From NCBI GenBank assembly GCA_900552735.1, contig USBA01000086.1, forward strand, positions 1 to 7,571: a stretch of DNA of 7,571 nucleotides. Reading direction: 5' to 3'. Below the pieces are notes generated by a model, which was not told where the DNA came from, made no database searches, and saw only the letters and a list, made by a program, of their open reading frames with translations. Positions 1-5,934 of the stretch are shown here, one piece after another. This DNA comes from an uncultured Collinsella sp. Lineage in GTDB: Bacteria; Actinomycetota; Coriobacteriia; Coriobacteriales; Coriobacteriaceae. Both the position numbers and the translations under genes were made by a program. Numbering within the stretch: the stretch's first letter is position 1; every line of letters starts with the position of its first letter.

Positions 1-2
1 AG

Positions 3-1829
3 GGCGACGAGCTCTACACGGCGCGCGTCCTGCCCAAGCTCAAACCGACGTACTTTGTGCTGCTCAACCTGTTCCGCGACCAGCTAGACCGCTACGGCGA
101 GATCGACCATACCCAAGACGTCATCGCCCATGCGTTGGAGCTCTCTCCGACGACAACGCTCGTCTACAACGCCGACGATCCGCTGTGCGCCTCGATCGCC
201 GCGCGCGTCCCCAACACGAGCATCGCCTTTGGCATCGACGGCGCCACCGACACCGAGTCTGACCGCATTAGCGACTCGCGCTTTTGCTCGCAGTGCAACG
301 CGCCGCTGGAGTACGACTATGTGCAGTACGGACAGCTTGGAGCATACCATTGCCCCTCGTGCGGCTGGGGTCGTCCCGCGCTGGTCCGTCGCGTAACGGA
401 CGTTGAGCTCACCTGCAACGGCTACGGCTTTGACCTGACCTTTGGACCCGATACTGACGCACCCGCAACGCACATCGCCACGCGCTACAACGGCCTATAC
501 ATGGTCTATAACGTTGCCGCCGCCTTCTTTGCGGCGCGCGAGCTGGGCGTGGGCGCGGCACATCTACAGTCCACGCTCGATGCCTACGTCCCCGCCGGCG
601 GACGCATGGGCCGCTGGGAGATCGCCGGCCGTACCGTCGAGGCAAACCTGGCCAAGAATCCCGTGGGCTTCGATCGCCAGATCCAGTCCATTAAGACGGC
701 GGGCGGCAGACTCTGCGCCTTCTTTCTGAACGACAACGACGCCGACGGCCACGATGTCTCGTGGATCTACGACGTCGACTTCGAGCGCATCGCCGATACC
801 CCAGGGCTTGTCGCCTTTGCCGGCGGCACGCGTGCACACGATATGCAGGTACGCCTGAAGTACGCCGGCATCGACTCCGCCATCATCTCGAATATCGAGC
901 AGGCAATCGGCGCCGTGGCAGACGAGGAGGCTGGCGACACTTTCTACGCCGTCGCCAATTACACGGCCTTCCCGCCGCTGGTCAAGGAGCTCGACGAGCT
1001 TAAGGGCACCGATGCGAGCTCGGTCGCCTCCCACGCCGTAGCGCGCGCCGATGGCAGCGCTGTCCCCACCGACATTGCGCCGGTCGAGCTTTCGCGCCCG
1101 CTACGCATCGTCTACCTGTATCCCGATGCCCTCAACCTCTATGGCGACGGCGGCAACGTCATTGCCCTCGAGCGCCGCTGCGCCTGGCGTGGCATCCCCG
1201 TGCGCGTGGACGAGGTCCGTATGGGCGAGTCGCTCGATCTCACCGACGCCGACATCGTCATGATGGGTGGCGGCTCCGACCGCGACCAGCTAGCCGTGGC
1301 ACACGAGCTGCTCGCCCAAAAAGACAAGGTCGCGGCCTATGTTGAGGACGGTGGCACACTGCTTGCCATCTGTGGCAGTTATCAGCTGCTCGGCCGTTCG
1401 TACTATATGGGCGAGGATCGCATCGAGGGCCTGAGCGTCGTTGCTGCTGAAACCGTGCGCGGCTCCGACCGCCTGATCGGCAACGTCGCCGTCAAGACCG
1501 ACCTGTCACCCAAGCCCTTTGTAGGATTCGAGAACCACGGTGGCCGCACGCTTTTGGACGCCGAGGCCACGCCGCTCGGAACGTCCGTCGTCACGGGCAC
1601 CGGTAACAACGGCGACGACGGCTTTGAGGGTCTGATCTACAAGGGCGTCATCGGCACGTACCTGCATGGCCCGGCGCTGCCCAAAAACCCCGAACTCACC
1701 GACTGGCTGATCGCGCACGCCCTCGAGCGCCGCGGCGACGCGCAGGCCAACGCTCTGCTGCCGCTCAAGCCCCTCGACGACGCTTACGAGCACGCCGCCC
1801 ACGACGCCGCGATGAAGCTCCTCCCCTAG
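3..1829 (+). CDS. murT/gatD: MurT-GatD fusion, lipid II isoglutaminyl synthase (5' end outside window)
   Basis: The enzyme amidates the alpha-carboxyl of D-Glu in lipid II to D-isoglutamine, using ATP (MurT) and glutamine hydrolysis (GatD), in the cytoplasm. The frame is open from the window edge, so the N-terminal ATP-binding P-loop of the Mur ligase fold is not visible. Seen: the Mur ligase segment LFRDQLDRYGE; a four-Cys ribbon (codons at 285, 294, 351, 360; CxxC-18-CxxC), typical of MurT; the C-terminal MurT (DUF1727) domain with AKNP at 651-662 and the acidic DNDADGHD...SWIYDVDFE stretch (738-785), which should hold the Asp that completes the GatD triad. A linker of about 29 residues (1005-1091) leads into a complete GatD amidotransferase domain: RIVYLYPDALNLYGDGGN, nucleophile Cys in AICGSYQ (1371-1373), His in TYLHGP (1665-1667). 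The GatD part is about 245 codons, close to the 243 aa of S. aureus GatD. In S. aureus MurT and GatD are separate proteins; here no stop or frameshift lies at the junction. Family assignment is very secure. Confidence 0.95.
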   Translation, partial: GDELYTARVLPKLKPTYFVLLNLFRDQLDRYGEIDHTQDVIAHALELSPTTTLVYNADDPLCASIAARVPNTSIAFGIDGATDTESDRISDSRFCSQCNAPLEYDYVQYGQLGAYHCPSCGWGRPALVRRVTDVELTCNGYGFDLTFGPDTDAPATHIATRYNGLYMVYNVAAAFFAARELGVGAAHLQSTLDAYVPAGGRMGRWEIAGRTVEANLAKNPVGFDRQIQSIKTAGGRLCAFFLNDNDADGHDVSWIYDVDFERIADTPGLVAFAGGTRAHDMQVRLKYAGIDSAIISNIEQAIGAVADEEAGDTFYAVANYTAFPPLVKELDELKGTDASSVASHAVARADGSAVPTDIAPVELSRPLRIVYLYPDALNLYGDGGNVIALERRCAWRGIPVRVDEVRMGESLDLTDADIVMMGGGSDRDQLAVAHELLAQKDKVAAYVEDGGTLLAICGSYQLLGRSYYMGEDRIEGLSVVAAETVRGSDRLIGNVAVKTDLSPKPFVGFENHGGRTLLDAEATPLGTSVVTGTGNNGDDGFEGLIYKGVIGTYLHGPALPKNPELTDWLIAHALERRGDAQANALLPLKPLDDAYEHAAHDAAMKLLP

Positions 1830-1835
1830 CACCCC

Positions 1836-1873
1836 ACCACCACAAAGGGGACAGGCACCTTTGTGGTGGTTTT
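1836..1873 (+). terminator. Putative intrinsic terminator of the murT-gatD gene
   Basis: A perfect 13-bp inverted repeat (arms 1836-1848 and 1858-1870, ACCACCACAAAGG and its complement) encloses a 9-nt loop and runs into four T residues, 7 nt after the MurT-GatD stop codon. Position and T-run suit a Rho-independent terminator. The A/T-rich middle of the stem and the short T-run make it weaker than the other terminators here. The loop side (GGGGACAGGCACC) resembles a palindromic intergenic repeat motif that I recall from other bacteria, so it may double as a dispersed repeat. Confidence 0.65.
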
Positions 1874-1887
1874 GACCTGCCACGGCA

Positions 1888-2033
1888 GTTTGTCTCAATC
1901 TGTAACATCTAGACCGTTGAAAGTCGTCTTACTGTTACAGAATGAGATGTTCGTCCCGACGCCCGCCGTTTGTCTCGATCTGTAACAGATAGAGCCGATT
2001 TGCCTCCCCAGATGTTACAAATCGAGATGTTTG
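1888..2033. repeat. Two 80-bp-period hairpin units (four alternating copies of a TGTAACA box)
   Basis: A box of about 20 bases, GTTTGTCTCRATCTGTAACA, occurs forward at 1888-1907 and 1968-1987 (19 of 20 identical). It occurs inverted, less well conserved, at 1933-1952 and 2013-2033. Forward-to-forward and inverted-to-inverted distances are both exactly 80 bp. Within each unit the forward and inverted boxes can pair into a long hairpin; in unit 1, 14 of 17 core positions are complementary. The bases between boxes have diverged strongly, so the boxes look selected or recently homogenised. No coding frame explains the region. It could be a REP-like dispersed repeat, a regulator-binding array or a structured RNA; the sequence alone does not decide. 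Confidence 0.7.
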
Positions 2034-2060
2034 AAGATCGGGATAGAGGGTCAGCTCCCG

Positions 2061-2072
2061 TGTGGTGGTTTT
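2061..2072. repeat. 12-bp direct repeat of the terminator 3' arm
   Basis: TGTGGTGGTTTT at 2061-2072 is identical to 1862-1873, the 3' arm and T-run of the hairpin after murT-gatD. The two copies bracket the four-box repeat region. This could be the trace of a duplication or insertion of the intervening 190 bp, or chance similarity in low-complexity sequence. Confidence that it is meaningful is low. Confidence 0.3.
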
Positions 2073-2109
2073 CCAGTTTGCCAACGATATGTGAACAGAT
2101 AAAAAAGTC

Positions 2110-2118
2110 TGCTATACT
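2110..2118 (+). promoter_or_regulatory. Extended -10 promoter of tRNA-Glu
   Basis: TGCTATACT (2110-2118) is an extended -10 element: TG, one base, then TATACT with one mismatch to TATAAT. It lies 10 bp before the first tRNA base. At 17-bp spacing the -35 region (2090-2095, TGTGAA) is poor, as expected where an extended -10 compensates. A better TTGCCA at 2078-2083 is too far away. An A-run at 2101-2106 lies in the spacer. Confidence 0.7.
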
Positions 2119-2128
2119 CTTTCCCGCT

Positions 2129-2205
2129 GTCCCCATCGTCTAGCGGCCAAGGACGCCACCCTTTCAAGGTGGATATCGCGGGTTCGAATCCCGCTGGGGG
2201 CACCA
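2129..2205 (+). tRNA. tRNA-Glu (anticodon TTC)
   Basis: A complete cloverleaf can be drawn. The acceptor stem GTCCCCA pairs with TGGGGGC (one G-T wobble). The D arm contains TAGCGGCCAAGG. The anticodon stem CCACC/GGTGG (2156-2160, 2168-2172) carries the loop CTTTCAA with anticodon TTC at 2163-2165. The T arm is GCGGG-TTCGAAT-CCCGC (2178-2194). The discriminator is A2202 and the CCA end is encoded (2203-2205). TTC reads GAA and GAG, so the charged amino acid is Glu. It has its own promoter and terminator and is probably transcribed alone. Its last 18 bases are repeated exactly at 2376-2393. Confidence 0.98.
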
Positions 2206-2217
2206 CAGAATCTGAGA

Positions 2218-2248
2218 AGCCCGTTACCAATTCGGTGGCGGGCTTTTT
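2218..2248 (+). terminator. Intrinsic terminator of tRNA-Glu
   Basis: An 11-bp stem (2218-2228 with 2234-2244, two G-U pairs, loop AATTC) is followed directly by a T-run through 2248, starting 13 nt after the CCA end. This is a textbook Rho-independent terminator. Confidence 0.9.
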
Positions 2249-2259
2249 GCTACCCATAC

Positions 2260-2278
2260 GCCGGGATTCGAACCCGGC
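2260..2278 (-). other. Antisense T-arm-like hairpin (tRNA fragment)
   Basis: Read on the minus strand, this is GCCGGG-TTCGAAT-CCCGGC, a perfect T-arm with a canonical T-loop. A 15-bp core (2262-2276) is the exact reverse complement of part of the tRNA-Glu T arm (2179-2193). No matching acceptor stem, anticodon arm or CCA lies beside it, so it is not a tRNA gene. The following 2280-2375 is GC-rich with imperfect hairpins (about 2288-2317 and 2354-2367) and no convincing gene. It may be the relic of a tRNA or the end of a lost mobile element. Confidence 0.5.
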
Positions 2279-2375
2279 AGGGTGCGGAGCTGAGGAAACG
2301 CGGAGCGTTTTCCAGCACAGCACGCAAGGAGCGGAGCGACGCAGCGGAAGCGGGCGGCGCCAGCCGCACGCGGAC

Positions 2376-2393
2376 ATCCCGCTGGGGGCACCA
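2376..2393 (+). repeat. Exact second copy of the tRNA-Glu 3' end (attR-like)
   Basis: ATCCCGCTGGGGGCACCA at 2376-2393 is identical to the last 18 bases of the tRNA-Glu gene (2188-2205), including CCA. Just before it, CGCGGAC (2369-2375) may be a shortened remnant of the T-stem. No acceptor 5' half or anticodon arm precedes it, so this is not a second tRNA gene. It is followed by its own terminator-like hairpin, as expected either for an attR left by tRNA-targeted integration or for a collapsed tandem tRNA duplicate. No integrase lies between the copies. Confidence 0.7.
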
Positions 2394-2405
2394 ACTCAAA
2401 AATGT

Positions 2406-2448
2406 ACGAACCCGTGCGAGTTACCATCGCACGGGTTCGTTCTTTCTT
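2406..2448. terminator. Strong hairpin terminator between convergent units
   Basis: A perfect 14-bp inverted repeat (2406-2419 with 2427-2440, core CGAACCCGTGCGA) has a 7-nt loop. On the plus strand it is followed by a T-rich tract (TTCTTTCTT). On the minus strand a TTTTT run lies a few bases beyond it, and it sits 42 nt after the stop of the flavodoxin/4Fe-4S gene. It probably terminates transcription from both sides. Confidence 0.8.
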
Positions 2449-2481
2449 GACATTAGATGAAGAAGACTCAATGCCCTTGCG

Positions 2482-3243
2482 CTAGATAAACAGCTCGCAC
2501 TCCTTCCGCTCGGCACAGGCTTTGCTCAACATCTTGGTAGCCGCAGAGAGCATGATGGGGTTTACCGCGCGGGCGGCATGCGGACATACGGCGACACAGC
2601 GCATGCAAGAGATGCAGGCCTTTTTGTCCACCCGCTTGGGATCGTCTTTATCGATAGCGCCAACAGGGCACGCTGCGGCACAAGCCCCGCAAGCGGTGCA
2701 CTCTTTTGTGGCCTTGGGCACCATACCGGCGCCCCCGGCCTTCTTATAGGGACGATTGCCCGGAATAGCCGGCTCAGAAGCATCTCCTGCAGATATCTTT
2801 TGCTGAATCTGATTCGCAAACCCAGCGAGCTGCACCGCGTCCTGTGGGTCTGGCCGACCGGCTGCAAACTGGCGAACAATAGAATGCTCGGCGATGGCAG
2901 AAACCGCCGCGATCACCCGAAAGCCCGCACCCTTTGCCGCATCCTCAAGCTCGACCAGCGTGTCCTCATACGCGCGGTTTCCGTAAACACAAACCAGAAC
3001 CGCCTGCGCACCGTTTCCCCGCATCATACCCAAGCGCTCCGCAGCCACAGCCGGGACTCGCCCGCCATACGAGGGCACCGCGATCACGGCTACATCCTCT
3101 TTTGTCATCGCAACCGTGCGAAAACCAAGCCCGCTATCGGTCAGATCTACAGCAACGGTTTCCCCTTCCAACGCATTGGCAATGTAGCCAGACGCCCTTT
3201 CCGTTCCGCCGGTCGGGCTAAACACGATATCGAATACCCTCAT
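2482..3243 (-). CDS. Flavodoxin-like protein with two [4Fe-4S] ferredoxin motifs (EFR1-type)
   Basis: A 253-aa predicted cytosolic electron carrier or oxidoreductase; substrate and partner are unknown. The N-terminal flavodoxin-like domain (about residues 1-150) has the FMN phosphate loop SPTGGTE (9-15), the strand-loop VAVIAVPSYGGRVP (51-64) and VCVYGNRAYEDTL (84-96). The C-terminal part has two classical 2x[4Fe-4S] clusters: Cys 182, 185, 188, 192 (CTACGACAAACP) and Cys 210, 213, 216, 220 (CISCMRCVAVCP). This flavodoxin-plus-ferredoxin layout is that of the EFR1 family, common in anaerobes. No signal peptide or membrane segment is seen. Start: the frame is open to 3351, but ATG at 3241-3243 has an AGGGGAGG Shine-Dalgarno at 8-nt spacing and begins exactly at the flavodoxin strand (MRVFDIVFSPTGG). 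It follows glnN on the same strand but is separated by 183 bp and a terminator, so it is probably its own unit. The family is secure; the role is not. Confidence 0.9.
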   Translation of the reverse strand: MRVFDIVFSPTGGTERASGYIANALEGETVAVDLTDSGLGFRTVAMTKEDVAVIAVPSYGGRVPAVAAERLGMMRGNGAQAVLVCVYGNRAYEDTLVELEDAAKGAGFRVIAAVSAIAEHSIVRQFAAGRPDPQDAVQLAGFANQIQQKISAGDASEPAIPGNRPYKKAGGAGMVPKATKECTACGACAAACPVGAIDKDDPKRVDKKACISCMRCVAVCPHAARAVNPIMLSAATKMLSKACAERKECELFI

Positions 3244-3251
3244 CGGATCAT

Positions 3252-3259
3252 CCTCCCCT
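3252..3259 (-). promoter_or_regulatory. Ribosome binding site setting the EFR1-type start
   Basis: AGGGGAGG on the minus strand lies 8 nt before ATG 3243-3241. It fixes this start over the 36-residue longer reading that begins at 3351, whose extra residues do not look like part of the flavodoxin fold. No convincing -35/-10 pair was found in 3260-3367. Confidence 0.8.
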
Positions 3260-3367
3260 TTATGAACAAACGCCCGAAACGTCCGCATGCCAAAACAGGT
3301 TACAACTTTTAAGATGCCCCGCGCGAAACGCTTGCTCGGCTGCAAGTTCAAAGCAGGTCAAAGCGGC

Positions 3368-3403
3368 AAAAAAGAAGGGGCCTCACACAGGCGAGACCCC
3401 TTC
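3368..3403 (-). terminator. Intrinsic terminator of glnN
   Basis: On the minus strand an 11-bp stem (3403-3393 with 3384-3374, GAAGGGGTCTC/GAGGCCCCTTC, one wobble pair) with an 8-nt loop is followed immediately by six T residues (3373-3368). It lies 23 nt after the glnN stop codon. A strong Rho-independent terminator that separates glnN from the downstream flavodoxin/4Fe-4S gene. Confidence 0.92.
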
Positions 3404-3426
3404 ACACGCAAAATCAAACGTGTCTG

Positions 3427-5514
3427 TTACACATAGAACAGAATGTCGTCGTAGGTCGGGACCGGCCAGTAGTCGGCGGCCACGATCTCCTCCATGGCAT
3501 CCACGGCGGCGCGCAGCGTATCCATAGCGGGAACGACCTCATGTGCATACACGTTGGCCTGCTCCTGGCCATCGAGAGCCTCGGCCTTCTGATGCACGGC
3601 GTCGAGCGCTTTGATGGAGTCGTTGATGGTGGTGATGCCGTTGCAGAGCTTGTTGAGCGTGTTCTGCTCGCACTGCATGGCGGCCTCCGCACCAGCGGCA
3701 CGAATAGTCTCAAGGCCCTTAGCGACCTTGGTGGCATAGGCGGTAATGACCGGGCGATAGGTACGACGCGCCTCGCGAACCATCGTGGTGGCCTCGATGT
3801 TCATGAGCTTGTTGTACTTCTCGAGCTTGCAGTCGTAGCGGCACTGAGCCTCGGCCTTGGTCAGGACACCCGTCTCCTCAAAGAGCGCGATGGCCTTATC
3901 GGAAACAAAGGCGGGCAGGGCGTCGGCCGTGGTCTTGTTGTTGGCAAGGCCGCGCTTCTCGGCCTCGATGGGCCACTCGTCGGAGTAACCGTCGCCGGAG
4001 AACAGGATGCGCTGGTGATCGGTCAGCACCTTCTTGCAGTACTCGAGCGCGGCGTCCTGGAACTTATCCTCGGGCGTACCCTCGAGTGCGTCGGCGAAGG
4101 ACTTGAGCGACTTGGCCACGGCGGCATCGAGCACCAGGTTGGAGTCGGAGACGTTCTGCTCGGAGCCGCAGGCACGGAACTCGAACTTGTTGCCGGTGAA
4201 GGCAAACGGGGAGGTGCGGTTGCGGTCGGTGTTGTCCTGCATCAGCTTGGGCAGGGTATCGGCGCCCAGGTCGAGCACGCCGCGCGTGGCATGGACGGAA
4301 GCCTTGCCATCGATGATCTTCTCGACGACCTCGGTAAGCTGGTCGCCCAGGAAGATGGACATAATCGCCGGAGGAGCCTCGTTGGCGCCCAGACGATGAT
4401 CGTTGCCGGCCGAGGCAACGGAGGCACGCAGGAGCTCCTGATAGTTATCGACGGCCTCGATCACCGCGGTGAGGAAGACGATGAACTGCAGGTTGTCGAG
4501 CGGGGTGTCGCCCGGATCGAGCAGATTCTCGGACTCGGTGCCAAGCGACCAGTTGTTGTGCTTGCCCGAACCGTTGATGCCCTCGAAAGGCTTCTCGTGC
4601 AGCAGGCAAACCAAGTCGTGGCGGGAGGCGATGAGCTTCATCTTCTCCATCATGACCAGGTTCTGGTCGATGGCCTCGTTGACCTCGCCGTAGACAGGGG
4701 CGAGCTCATGCTGGCAGGGAGCGACCTCGTTGTGCTTGGTCTTGGCGGGAATGCCAAGCGCCCACAGTTCATCGTCCAGATCCTTCATATAGGCCGAGAC
4801 GGTGGGGCGGATAGCGCCAAAGTAGTGCTCCTCGAGCTCCTGGCCCTTGCAGGGAGCAGCACCAAAGAGGGTGCGGCCGGTGATGACCAGGTCCTTGCGC
4901 TTGCGATAGGCGTCCTTCTTGATCAGGAAGTACTCCTGCTCGTCGCCCACGGAAGGAACGACCTTCTTGGGGGTCTTGCCAAACAGCGCCAAAACGCGCT
5001 TAGACTCACGCGAGAGCGCGGTCATGGAACGCAGCAGCGGGGTCTTCTTGTCCAGGGCCTCGCCCGTGTAGGAGCAGAAAGCCGTGGGGATGCACAGGAC
5101 ATCGTCCTTGATAAAGGCGGGGCTAGTGGGATCCCAAGCAGTGTAGCCACGGGCCTCGAAGGTGGCACGCAGGCCGCCGGAGGGGAAGCTGGAGGCGTCC
5201 GGCTCGCCCTGGATGAGGTTCTTGCCCGTAAACTTGGTAATGGCGGTGCCGTCGTGGTTGGGCTCCAGGAAGCTATCGTGCTTCTCGGAAGTAATGCCCG
5301 AAAGCGGCTGGAACCAGTGCGCGTAGTGCGTCGCACCCTTGGAGATGGCCCAGACCTTCATGGCATGGGCGACGGCGTTGGCCACGTCCAGGTCGAGCGG
5401 CTCACCGCCCTCGAGGGTTGCAGCAAGGCGCTTCCAAATGTCCTTGGGGAGGTAGTCCTTCATGACTTCCTCAGAGAACACCATGGTCCCGAAGCGGTCA
5501 GTAAGATCGGCCAT
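3427..5514 (-). CDS. glnN: Glutamine synthetase type III
   Basis: Catalyses ATP-dependent condensation of ammonium and glutamate to glutamine in the cytosol; type III enzymes are large dodecamers. The product is 695 aa, in the family range (Bacteroides fragilis GlnN is about 729 aa). Seen: N-terminal [19 protein letters not shown] (8-26) and HYAHWFQP (63-70), typical of GSIII; catalytic metal-binding DEQEYFLI (191-198); [13 protein letters not shown] (261-273); [18 protein letters not shown] (306-323); [12 protein letters not shown] (371-382); [18 protein letters not shown] (430-447); then a helical C-terminal region. Start: ATG 5514-5512 has AAGGGAG at 6-nt spacing and gives the family's N terminus; the frame extends 21 codons further upstream (to 5577) without support. 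It is transcribed divergently from metF and ends at a strong terminator, so it is probably monocistronic. A four-box GlnR-like array lies 80-117 bp upstream, consistent with nitrogen control. Assignment is essentially certain. Confidence 0.98.
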   Translation of the reverse strand: MADLTDRFGTMVFSEEVMKDYLPKDIWKRLAATLEGGEPLDLDVANAVAHAMKVWAISKGATHYAHWFQPLSGITSEKHDSFLEPNHDGTAITKFTGKNLIQGEPDASSFPSGGLRATFEARGYTAWDPTSPAFIKDDVLCIPTAFCSYTGEALDKKTPLLRSMTALSRESKRVLALFGKTPKKVVPSVGDEQEYFLIKKDAYRKRKDLVITGRTLFGAAPCKGQELEEHYFGAIRPTVSAYMKDLDDELWALGIPAKTKHNEVAPCQHELAPVYGEVNEAIDQNLVMMEKMKLIASRHDLVCLLHEKPFEGINGSGKHNNWSLGTESENLLDPGDTPLDNLQFIVFLTAVIEAVDNYQELLRASVASAGNDHRLGANEAPPAIMSIFLGDQLTEVVEKIIDGKASVHATRGVLDLGADTLPKLMQDNTDRNRTSPFAFTGNKFEFRACGSEQNVSDSNLVLDAAVAKSLKSFADALEGTPEDKFQDAALEYCKKVLTDHQRILFSGDGYSDEWPIEAEKRGLANNKTTADALPAFVSDKAIALFEETGVLTKAEAQCRYDCKLEKYNKLMNIEATTMVREARRTYRPVITAYATKVAKGLETIRAAGAEAAMQCEQNTLNKLCNGITTINDSIKALDAVHQKAEALDGQEQANVYAHEVVPAMDTLRAAVDAMEEIVAADYWPVPTYDDILFYV

Positions 5515-5520
5515 ACGGAA

Positions 5521-5527
5521 CTCCCTT
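5521..5527 (-). promoter_or_regulatory. glnN: Ribosome binding site setting the glnN start
   Basis: AAGGGAG on the minus strand lies 6 nt before ATG 5514-5512. It decides this start over the longer in-frame reading from 5577, whose 21 extra residues do not resemble the family's N terminus. Confidence 0.85.
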
Positions 5528-5569
5528 CGTATCGGCACCGCGTGAGAAGCGGTGTTGATTACTAACGAA

Positions 5570-5589
5570 CGAGTCATAGCTTAGACTCG
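5570..5589. promoter_or_regulatory. 20-bp palindrome in the glnN leader
   Basis: CGAGTC-AT-AGCT-TA-GACTCG: 16 of 20 positions are symmetric about 5579.5. It sits directly between the four-box array and the glnN start. It could be an operator or a small leader hairpin. Function is not known, and a chance palindrome cannot be excluded. Confidence 0.4.
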
Positions 5590-5593
5590 CCGT

Positions 5594-5631
5594 GTTTCCG
5601 CGACATTACCGTTATGTTGCCGTCGCGAAAC
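5594..5631 (-). promoter_or_regulatory. GlnR-like four-box operator upstream of glnN
   Basis: Read toward glnN, the array is GTTTC-N6-GCAAC-N6-GTAAT-N6-GAAAC: four 5-bp boxes with exact 6-bp spacers, an 11-bp phase. The known actinobacterial GlnR (OmpR-family) operator is a-N6-b-N6-a-N6-b, with a = GTnAC and b = GnAAC. Here both b boxes match fully and each a box has one mismatch. It lies 80-117 bp before the start codon of a glutamine synthetase, a classical GlnR target. The same bases also form a near-perfect hairpin (GTTTCCGCGAC at 5594-5604 against GTCGCGAAAC at 5622-5631, one bulge), an alternative reading. Confidence 0.5.
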
Positions 5632-5725
5632 CAATCAATGAGGTTACCCTATCGAGGCGGCGTTGCCACCCTCAACAGTCAATCAACTGCATAAATTGCA
5701 GACCTCTCCCCATGGTTTAAGGGTA

Positions 5726-5801
5726 GTCAATTTGGGATGGGGCTCTATTAACTGGTATTTCGCATCAGATACCAGTCTTTATAGCCCCATCATAGATTGA
5801 C
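5726..5801. promoter_or_regulatory. 76-bp three-block nested dyad
   Basis: Three pairs of perfect inverted arms share one centre (5763.5): GTCAAT/ATTGAC (5726-5731, 5796-5801), GATGGGGCT/AGCCCCATC (5736-5744, 5783-5791) and ACTGGTAT/ATACCAGT (5751-5758, 5769-5776). The spacers are symmetric, 4 and 6 bases on both sides, with a 10-base centre. No T-run follows on either strand, so it is not an ordinary terminator. It may be an operator, an RNA hairpin with symmetric internal loops, or a small palindromic repeat. The structure is plain in the sequence; the role is unknown. Confidence 0.6.
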
Positions 5802-5869
5802 CGCAATGCTATAGGGAATGTCGATAGCAAGGCATCTTTGATTGGTATCCCCGAATAGCGAGTGAAACT

Positions 5870-5886
5870 CCACCGTGGCACAGTGG
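5870..5886. promoter_or_regulatory. 17-bp dyad in the metF leader
   Basis: CCAC-n-GTG-n-CAC-n-GTGG: every position pairs except the three n positions, with the centre at 5878. It ends 54 bp before the metF ATG. It looks like a dimeric regulator site or a short hairpin. TAGAAT, a possible -10, lies just downstream at 5892-5897, which would place the dyad over the -35 region. Regulator unknown. Confidence 0.45.
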
Positions 5887-5927
5887 TGCAGTAGAATCCT
5901 TACAAGACATCACACTATTACGTATCT

Positions 5928-5934
5928 AGAGGAG
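5928..5934 (+). promoter_or_regulatory. metF: Ribosome binding site setting the metF start
   Basis: AGAGGAG lies 6 nt before ATG 5941. It supports this start over a GTG at 5875, which would add 22 residues unlike the family's N terminus and would overlap the leader dyad. Confidence 0.85.

Noticed and set aside
1888..2033. CRISPR array
   Set aside because: Only four short boxes, alternately oriented and partly diverged, with no unique spacers between uniform direct repeats and no cas gene.
2051..2450. Open frames running across tRNA-Glu on both strands
   Set aside because: They translate tRNA sequence and its terminator; the PAGFEPA-type peptides are the usual artefact of antisense tRNA translation.
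3260..3367. MerR-type or standard promoter for the flavodoxin/4Fe-4S gene
   Set aside because: Only scattered partial -35-like and -10-like hexamers are present, with no acceptable spacing.
3541..5565. A 674-codon open frame on the plus strand opposite glnN
   Set aside because: It mirrors glnN codon bias in GC-rich DNA, is low-complexity (Leu/Gly/Val-rich) and shows no known domain. glnN on the other strand is unmistakable.
5751..5776. Xer/dif recombination site
   Set aside because: The inner dyad has a 10-base centre and lacks the conserved dif half-sites and 6-bp spacer; no recombinase is adjacent.
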